From Macrotrachela quadricornifera (taxonomy: Eukaryota; Rotifera; Eurotatoria; Philodinida; Philodinidae): DNA of 64,000 nt. Positions 57,281-64,000 of this stretch are shown one piece after another; the stretch's first letter is position 1, and every line of letters begins with the position of its first letter. Location: the NCBI GenBank assembly GCA_022393335.1, contig JAJEKB010021701.1, positions 790,560 to 854,559 of the forward strand, in the 5' to 3' direction. The position numbers and the translations under genes are program-made. The notes below the pieces were generated by a model that worked only from the letters and a program-made list of their open reading frames with translations, searched no databases and was not told the origin of the DNA.

Positions 57281-58197
57281 CCTGTCACAAGTAGAGTTTG
57301 ACTAGTCCTGATCGCAGGTAAAAATTATTCCTGAATCAAACCCAGGAAAATGAATACGACAATCGGATCCCATCGGTTTCCTATCGAATTCGATCCTAAT
57401 CCTATCAGAACTGCCACGTATCGATGAAAACCGATGGGGATTCGGGTTGTGGACGGACAAACGGATCTCTAGTGTTGAATTCGATCGGATCCTAGTTTAG
57501 GATCCTATGGAATTTCGTCGTATAAAATGAGGGGCCTCTACTATGGTAATAAAACGCTATTTCTCGCTGAATTAAGAAAACAGTTTTTTTCCGTCAGATC
57601 CGTCTGTCGGTCCACAACCAGGGTCACACAAAATCCGGTCGGATGATTAGATCTTATGAGATCCGATCGAATCCGCCATCGGATTCGTTCACCTGGGAAG
57701 CTAAGCTAAAAAATCACTATGAATGGTTTTTCAATATTACATTATCTCGAGCTAAGAGGGAGCTTTTGAGTCGTTCGACCGATCATTGAAAATCTTAGCT
57801 CTTCCTCTCTTTTCAATAAACTTCTCATTGCAAAAGGACATTCCTTCACAAAATTATGGGTCAATCGCTACCGATCGACCAATCTAAGATATCGAACGCT
57901 GCTCGATATGTAAGTCATATTTCAGATTAGACTGAATGGTTTGCCTTTAAAAATGGGCTTCAAAATGCTCTACTAAGCTCAATTTTATCGTCAATTTTGA
58001 GAATTAAACCTTTTGAAAAGAGAGGAAAAACTGAGCTTTTCAAAGGTCGGTCGAACGACTCAAAAACTCGTGCCCAGCTCGATGGAATGCAATATTAAAA
58101 TACCATCCATAATAACTTTTTATCTTAGCTTTGATTAAGGGACAAGTTAGGAGCTTTTGCCTGCGACCAGGGCTCACCAAACTCTACTTATAGCAGG
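57281..58197. mobile_element. Inverted-repeat MITE containing a nested insertion
   Basis: The outer ends CCTGTCACAAGTAGAGTTTG and CAAACTCTACTTATAGCAGG are inverted. Further inward, 'tcgcagg-aaaa' and 'gagtcgttcgaccga' are found on both arms. Without the nested piece at 57341-57697 the element is about 560 bp and the arms pair continuously. Confidence 0.75.
57341..57697. mobile_element. Nested MITE, 357 bp, CCCAGG ends
   Basis: Begins CCCAGGAAAATGAATACGA and ends TTCGTTCACCTGGG. It is full of GGATCC/CGATCGGAT-type words. The left arm of the host MITE resumes after it exactly where the right arm predicts ('aatcaaa' then 'gctaag'), so the empty site is known from the partner arm. The target duplication is at most AA. 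Confidence 0.7.
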
Positions 58198-59204
58198 TTG
58201 ACTTACTAGATCGTAGTAAGTCAACTCTTGCCAGAACTGGGACAACTACAAGTACTTGCTGTGCTTGTACTCGTATGAATATTTGACGAAAGTACTTCTA
58301 ACCTATAATCTTTTCATATTATTTTCTTGTATTTTGATTGAAGCCAGTACACACACGAAAGAGGAGATTTCTTGCCAATGCTAGCGTGTGATTTAGAACA
58401 AGATCCATCGCGTGAAAATAAATGATTTACATAATGTATTCTGAGTGGTAGTAGTATCTATTGGAAATCTTATCTCGAAGATGGCTCAATATATTACATA
58501 TGTCTCTTAAGTAATTCATCTATATATTAGATAAGCATGTTTCAGACTTTTTTGTCTGATTTGCAAACGAAATTGTTAGTTAACGTTAGAATACTAAAAC
58601 ATATTATTGTCCCTATTACTGGCTAACATATACTGCAGAGACCATTGTTTATATAATATATGGTTGGCATCTTATCATTCACAATGTCATATCCCTATCT
58701 CTCACTGAACAGTATAGAATTTTTGAAAAACTTCTACATTTTTTATTCTTCTTGAGGGTGAAGGTAAGTCAAAGCAAAGCATGGCGCATTTTCAATTTCC
58801 TTTAGAGTCTCGTTACGTCTTCAATTATTATTTTATAATCCAATATTAAAATAAACTAATAACTTGCACTTGATGAAAGCGTCCAATATTATCTATTAAG
58901 TAAATGCAAGTTGTTTTTTCACAGTAAGATAACGACAAATTCTTCTCAAAGTATCAACGAAAAGTCATTGTATTGAATCAGATGACAACCGTCAGGGATA
59001 TAATAAATAGTATTCATTCAGACATGGTATCCATTTGAGAAAAACACAATGAATACTTTGAAAAAGTGTTTAGAATCATTAAATGACAGTGGATCACTCA
59101 GGATTATTTTTTTCTTTTATTCTTTTGTATTACGTACGAAGTAGAAAAAGGAAATTTTCCCTACATCAATCACGAACATGACTGATCGAACGAAAACGTC
59201 ATAG
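58198..59204. other. Intergenic, no gene seen
   Basis: Starts with a short palindrome (acttactagatcgtagtaagt). Near 58752-58790 'cttgagggtgaaggtaagtc' resembles the hammerhead-repeat tail, without a core. No gene is seen. Confidence 0.3.
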
Positions 59205-60436
59205 GTGACTCACTGGTATTTATCTAATCTTTTTTGTGCAAACGAAGCCAATAGTGAAGCAAGGTCGGATTGTACTCCAATGAAAAACAAATGCATCTCG
59301 CCGTTCGATGTTTTACCAAATGAAATTCTCCTTCATATATTTCATTATTTAACATCAAATGAAATTATCTATTCATTTATTGGTTGTAATCAACGATTAC
59401 AAAATTTATTGCTTACATAAAAATTTCATTTCAAATTACCAGCAACCAATCTCAGTTTTTGGAAGAAAACTCTTCCAATAATTGCTACACAAATTCAAAC
59501 ATTGGAGATCAATATTGATTATTTAACGATATCCTTAGATTTCTTTTCGAATTTAACATCAATTATCATCTCTTCACCATATTCTCTAGTTGATGGACAA
59601 CTCAGATCCATTCTCAATCATCCATGTTTTCAACAATTGCATACATTAAAAATAAACGATGCCTTTTCATCTAATTATTGATATGATGAAAATGTATTAG
59701 ATGATGAACAAATCTTATTCAAAAACATCGTTGACGATAACAATAATTTACAAGTATTTGAATATCTTCCATCATTACGAAGGTTTTTGATCGAAATCTT
59801 GTTGAACTGAACCCGAACATTCATATTCATTCATTAACATTAAACTTAACTGATTTTCAAGATATATTCATTCTTATTCAACATACACCAAATTTGATTT
59901 ATTTGAATACTCAATCAGAAATATCTTGCAAAGAATCGAAAGGATATTCCTGGAAGAATATTAGTTAAACTAAATTAGAAGAATTTTATTTAAAATTGAA
60001 ACGAAGAATATTTTTGGGATGTTTACGATATCGAGTCACACCTGATTTTGATCAATTATTTCGTGCTATTCATTTATCTTCATCGTTCTTAATTACTTTA
60101 TCACTGGATTTCACTAACATATTTTTAAGGAATTCAAATAATGTTCCATTCAATGGTAGTGAATTAGAAAACCAGTTATTAAAACCAATGAAAAAATTAC
60201 AAAACTTTTATTTTTATGTCAGACTTGATAAATGTGATGATGTTGAACAAATTTTATCAACATCTCAGACATTTCCTTGGTCCATAGTATTCATCAAAAT
60301 GCTTATCTCTATTCTCTTCCATTTTGATTTCATGAACTAAAACATTTTCATTATTTCGACAATGTTTTATCAAATAATGATGAGTTTCTAAGACATAATC
60401 CTCGATTATGGTCTAATTTGGCATCACTGGAATTAA
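59205..60436 (+). pseudogene. F-box protein pseudogene, truncated by a solo LTR
   Basis: The N-terminal F-box FDVLPNEILLHIFHYLTSNE is clear at residues about 31-60. The same frame continues past TAA 59418 with FWKKTLPIIATQIQTLEINI and other leucine-rich strands, then TGA near 59679 and further stops and frameshifts (about 59800, 59965, 60310). Traces such as HEPKHFHYFDNVLSN-like and NPRLWSNLASLEL persist until 60436, where the LTR begins. Relatives bind SKP1 through the F-box as substrate receptors for SCF ubiquitin ligases. Dead copy. Confidence 0.75.
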
Positions 60437-60745
60437 TGTCGACGCCAAAAGTAGATGGTGAAAACTCTAAGATAAATAACTCCCGATCGTTTCAAGCTAG
60501 AGATCTCGGCCTTTCACCATTAGAAAGAGTAGGTTCTGGGGATTACCTTGATATCCAATTCAATTAGTTATTGAAGAATAAAGTCCTTAATTGGGCTTCG
60601 AAGATTTTGCGTGCAATCGAACTCAAGATGTTTTAAATAGGTTTTTTATTTCACCATGGTATCTAGATGCAGCAAAGGCTCCTCTTTTATTCTACGCAAG
60701 GCCGAGCTTTCTATCACGTATCGTTGAGGATGTACGCTTTCTGCA
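60437..60745 (+). mobile_element. Solo LTR, 309 bp, second copy
   Basis: Begins TGTCGACGCCAAAAGTAGAT and ends TACGCTTTCTGCA. Highly similar to 28308-28616 in inverted orientation and of equal length. It cuts the F-box pseudogene; no gene sequence resumes after it, as the hammerhead repeats follow. Confidence 0.78.
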
Positions 60746-60787
60746 ATCTTGAGGGTGAGGGTGTGAGGGGTGAGTAGTAGAAGCACA

Positions 60788-60831
60788 CCGTGATCGCGAT
60801 TTTGACCTTGCTCAAGGGTCTCATCAGACGG
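60788..60831 (-). ncRNA. Hammerhead ribozyme motif, copy 10
   Basis: On the minus strand: CCGT/ACGG stem I, CTGATGA intact, stem II GACC/GGTC around CTTGAGCAA, box 2 AAAA instead of GAAA, stem III ATCGCGAT palindrome, UC cleavage site. Only the box 2 G is changed. The tail 'gtgtgcttctactactcacc' is shared with copy 11. Confidence 0.72.
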
Positions 60832-60982
60832 TTTAATTCCAATATATAGAGGGAAGCTATTCTAATGATCCGTAGATCACAAATAAGACTTCCATATATA
60901 ATGGAATGACCTGTAAAATATTTTCTAATATAGAAGAATACCTACGGGTAAATTTATAGTAGTGGTGAGTAGTAGAAGTACA

Positions 60983-61026
60983 CCGTGATCGCGATTTCGA
61001 CCTTGCTTAAGGGTCTCAGCAGACGG
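60983..61026 (-). ncRNA. Hammerhead ribozyme motif, copy 11
   Basis: On the minus strand: CCGT/ACGG stem I, CTGCTGA (A6 changed to C), stem II GACC/GGTC around CTTAAGCAA, GAAA intact, stem III ATCGCGAT palindrome and UC cleavage site. It lies 195 bases from copy 10. Together the two copies carry all consensus boxes. Confidence 0.72.
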
Positions 61027-61324
61027 TTTTGTTTTTTACTTTTTTCGGTTTGTTTTTCATGTGTTTGGTTAGAGATGAGAATTTCGTAGTGAAGTTTACT
61101 TAGGACAGTCGAAAAACAATCAGGGTAACACTTTTTTACTTTATAACAAATCTGTGGAAGTTGTGGTTTGTATAAAGTATGCAGGAGAAAAGAATTCTTT
61201 GTTTTTCTTTGCTATTTTATCTTTGTTGATCTGATAACACTTGAATAATGTAGAGGTGAAGAACATTTTTTGTTTTAATTAAGCTGGTATAGTTTGTATG
61301 ACAATGGAGATGGGACTCTAAACT

Positions 61325-61670
61325 GACGCACTTTTGCGCTTCATTTTATTACCACTTATTATATTGATTGGAAAAAACGAAATATGCTAGAAAATATAGT
61401 TTGAAGAACTCTAGTATTTGAAAAGATCGCTTATTCTGTAGTTGCAGTTCTTTTTTTCGAAAGGAAAAAAGTTTTGAGCCAAAAAGTTTCAATGGTTTAA
61501 TAGCGAAATTGTTTGGTTTGTTAAGAGATGAATTTGATTTTTTCGGTATAATCGTTTTCTAGGTGAGCGTTGTAATTTGTAGAGCTTTTCAGGCTGCATT
61601 TTGTGGCATATGTAATTTTTTTAATGCAATGTATCAAGTGGTAATAAAGTGGAAGTGAACGCACGACACT
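61325..61670. mobile_element. MITE, copy B of the 34.2-kb family
   Basis: The left 'gcttcattttattaccactt' pairs with the right 'aagtggtaataaagtggaag'. The 'tgtagagcttttcaggctgc' near 61579 matches the copy at 34241-34580. No ORF. Confidence 0.6.
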
Positions 61671-62080
61671 CTGTATGATTTAATATAACCATCACATTTT
61701 CTAACCAAACGGATTATACCGGAAGTATACCTTTATTATATTATTTGATATATTATCAAATGGCATAGAAAAATAGAGCATTCTTTTCTCTATCAGATTG
61801 TGTGGAAAGAATATTACTTTAGGTTTGCGATACTGTATTAAAGTGTCACTGTCATTACTTCGGATTGCCCTAAGTAGATATTGTTTGATGATGTAGAAAA
61901 ATCGTTTTAACGCTTCTTCAAATGTTGCGATAGAAAATTTGTGTAATAGCATATGTGGTATTTAATGGTTTTATTCTTTATGAGTATATGTATAACAAAA
62001 AAAGTGAAACAAGAAGTTAACTAAGTTCATATGAAATATTGTGTAAAGTGTTTTTGTAGCGTGACGTTGAGTCTTCATTT
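61671..62080. other. Spacer, no gene seen
   Basis: AT-rich. The minus-strand frame at 61701-61952 (HKFSIATFEEALKRFFY) has no recognised family; it could be a decayed part of the element suspected at 62-64 kb. Confidence 0.3.
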
Positions 62081-62340
62081 TTATTGTTCCTGTTGAATCA
62101 GATCGTTGGAAGTTGTCGATGGTTGTCCGGAGTTCGGATTGGCGCTTTCGGTTTCGTTTTCTTCATCGGATTCACTTTCATAACTTTGATTAACATGTTG
62201 TTGATTTCGTGGTGCGGTATTGTTGGTTGCCTTGGCTAATGTGTCACCGTTTTGGTGTTTGCCGTTTTCTTTTTTAGGTGATAATTGAGGAGAGTTATGT
62301 AAATGAATATTGTTCGTAATCGTGATTTGAATTTATTTTG
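62081..62340 (-). CDS. Open segment, acidic disordered C-terminus
   Basis: A minus-strand frame without its own ATG runs to TAA 62081 with NSPQLSPKKENGKHQNGDT and YESESDEENETESANPNSG. The region is low in order and acidic. Possibly the last exon of a gene whose earlier part (MDHKNKEYDCSNK- in another frame upstream) is shifted. The family is unknown. Confidence 0.3.
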
Positions 62341-62818
62341 GTTGACGGTCCTTGTTGTTTTGAAAAACCAGGAAGAAGCATTAGGTTATTTGTCATTTTA
62401 TTTGAACAGTCATATTCTTTGTTTTTGTGGTCCATGATACTTACAAATGTTGTTTTCGATGAATGGTTTTTGATTATTTGCTATTTGATTAATATCTGTT
62501 GAATTGTTTGCCATTAAATTAAATTCGTTAAAGAAAATCTGGAATGAATGAGCGATATTGGATTGTTTAAGTTTATTTTTTGATTGTATATGACAGGTGC
62601 GTTATATAGAAAAATGATCTTACCTTTGTGTCGTTGGAAAGTTAAATAGAATTAAAAAATTTGAAGAATCAAGTTATCTACAATAAATGAAAGGAAAAGT
62701 AGACGTATATTTTCTTGATGATAGTTAATGTTGCAAAAGTTATGTTTTCTTTTTCATAAAAATTTTGAACATATTTTACAAAAGAAAAGTTGATCTATAG
62801 ATGTAATATTTGTTGAGT

Positions 62819-63208
62819 TCAGTTTTGAGTAGCTGGTGGATTGATAATAAGTACAGCTGTGAATATACGTGATTGATCTTCTTCGAGAGCCCATTCAAGT
62901 ACTCGACAATGTAAATAGTGTCGATGAGGCTCACGCATATAATCACATAGGATATCTTCGATTTTATCATATAATTCATCGGCTTCTTTCACTATTGAAC
63001 TTGTAGATCCTATTGAAATTGATGATCCCCAAGAGATAAATGACGTTGCTGGTGATGATACCACTCCACTATTGTTGTTATCATCGATAGGTATATATTG
63101 TTGTTCCTGTTCATTATTAATTTGAGCTGTTAAAGGTGGAGTGAATGAATTCATTAATTGATTTGAATGATTATGATTGTTGTTTTGTTGAATATTTGGA
63201 TCAGCCAT
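62819..63208 (-). CDS. Hypothetical protein with disordered N-terminus
   Basis: Start placed at the second ATG (MADPNIQQNNNHN), as the 15 residues before it are less protein-like. N/Q/S-rich disorder is followed by a compact helical end (ADELYDKIEDILCDYMREP, YLHCRVLEWALEEDQSRIF). About 129 residues. No family is recognised. It lies in the same orientation as the neighbours on both sides. Confidence 0.45.
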   Translation of the reverse strand: MADPNIQQNNNHNHSNQLMNSFTPPLTAQINNEQEQQYIPIDDNNNSGVVSSPATSFISWGSSISIGSTSSIVKEADELYDKIEDILCDYMREPHRHYLHCRVLEWALEEDQSRIFTAVLIINPPATQN

Positions 63209-63253
63209 TTCTGAAATATTTGAATCTATATAGTTTAGATATGAGAGTAACAT

Positions 63254-63510
63254 GTGAGTCTATATGTAACAGAATTAAGCTTACATTTTTTATTAATATG
63301 CTTTGAAGTTTTGAGATCGTGTAATATTTGAAAAACTTTTATAAAAGAAATATGTGAAATCTACAATATAGAAAAATAGAGTCTTTTACAAATAGTTTAG
63401 AAATGAAATATCTCTATGTGAAAATTTAATGAAAAAGTATTTCACAAAGATTTGACGATATAAGAAACGAAGTACGATGAACAAGATGACAAGTTAGAAA
63501 TTATTGTCGA
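63254..63510. other. Spacer between minus-strand ORFs
   Basis: AT-rich with stops; nothing recognised. Confidence 0.25.
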
Positions 63511-63888
63511 TCAAGTCTGAGGACGTCGACGTACTAATTCTTGAGTTAAATTTTCACTGTTTCGATTTCCAACATTAAGTCTTGTATGGATAACTGGTGT
63601 ATGTTGAAATATTTTATTCCATAATTTATGAGTATCTTTTTTATATGTTGAAAGTCGTTCCTCATGTGTGTAATGAATAATGAGATTCTTAATCGCTTTC
63701 AATTCTTTTTCAAGTTGTCCTTTAATTAATAAATCATTCATTTCTTCTTTGGAATTAGAATCAATTGTTTTTGCTAATCGTGACGCTATTTGATATTCAG
63801 GAATAGTTGGTTTGTACGACAAGTGACGACGTATAGTAGTAAAATCATCTTCATTATGAATCATTGGCAAAACCGATGATGTGACCAT
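63511..63888 (-). CDS. Possible Penelope/Athena-type retroelement protein fragment
   Basis: A 125-residue frame ending VRRRPQT. The pattern IIHYTHEERLSTYKKDTHKLW, then TPVIHTRLNVGNRNSENLTQ, is like the linker after the reverse transcriptase palm in Penelope-like elements as remembered for bdelloids; this is not certain. The frame is open upstream of the ATG (RFKKFFNDY-), towards the window edge, so the fragment may continue to its left part beyond 64000. No RT catalytic box is in view. Confidence 0.4.
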   Translation of the reverse strand: MVTSSVLPMIHNEDDFTTIRRHLSYKPTIPEYQIASRLAKTIDSNSKEEMNDLLIKGQLEKELKAIKNLIIHYTHEERLSTYKKDTHKLWNKIFQHTPVIHTRLNVGNRNSENLTQELVRRRPQT

Positions 63889-64000
63889 ATAATCATTGAA
63901 AAATTTTTTGAATCGACTATAAATGAATCTTGATGGATAGCTATAATTAAAAATGAACTAGTGTAAGAATTGGAATGAAATCTGAATAATTACCCATTAT

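Noticed and set aside
1..64000. tRNA and rRNA genes
   Set aside because: No stretch with a convincing B box and cloverleaf, or with rRNA words, was found by eye; GGTTCGAT at 2694 and 28429 lacks the rest of a tRNA.

Overview
The window reads as nuclear DNA of a bdelloid rotifer, most like Rotaria (inference). It is AT-rich, and its introns are about 43-96 bp with GT-AG ends. Its gene families are ones repeatedly seen in bdelloids: secreted NHL-repeat proteins, a membrane-anchored pentapeptide-repeat protein, an ADP-ribosyltransferase joined to TPRs, F-box proteins and small cysteine-rich secreted proteins. It also carries one intronless, GC-richer gene of fungal glutathione S-transferase type. 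Many transposon families are present, each in one or two mostly dead copies.

Layout. 1-4 kb: a decayed TTK-like kinase, then a plus-strand tandem of hammerhead-ribozyme repeats. 4-5 kb: the fungal-type GST. 6.8-11.8 kb: a hairpin repeat, then a gene fragment cut by a 3.1-kb fold-back element whose arms are minisatellites. 12.8 kb: a 400-N gap with identical sequence on both sides. 14-17.9 kb: a LINE fragment, a minisatellite and an NHL pseudogene. 19.6-22.4 kb: the pentapeptide-repeat gene. 23.5-25 kb: a minisatellite and minus-strand hammerheads. 25.6-31.5 kb: a mariner inserted in an exon, a solo LTR, an ART-TPR pseudogene and a second mariner relic. 31.8-33.4 kb: small hypothetical genes and a secreted four-cysteine peptide. 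35-39.6 kb: a frameshifted 3'-5' exonuclease-like gene and a long-TIR DDE transposon. 41.5-45 kb: a MITE, a second NHL pseudogene and a cysteine-rich gene with an apparent 8-nt microexon. 46.7-49.4 kb: a run of splice sites with no ORF and a complete but dead piggyBac. 49.7-53.3 kb: two more cysteine-rich secreted genes. 55-58.2 kb: a 71-bp piggyBac-type micro-MITE and palindromic MITEs, one nested in another. 59-64 kb: an F-box pseudogene cut by a second copy of the solo LTR, more hammerheads, and minus-strand ORFs that may belong to a Penelope/Athena-type element.

Few genes look intact: the GST, the secreted peptides and some hypotheticals. Most recognisable long genes carry stops or frameshifts, so the region looks like a transposon-rich accessory or subtelomeric-type block. 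The strongest unusual signal is a dispersed, partly tandem repeat family carrying type-I hammerhead ribozymes. At least eleven copies lie in four places on both strands, several with self-complementary stem I arms and recognisable catalytic boxes. All calls come from reading the sequence; no database search was run.
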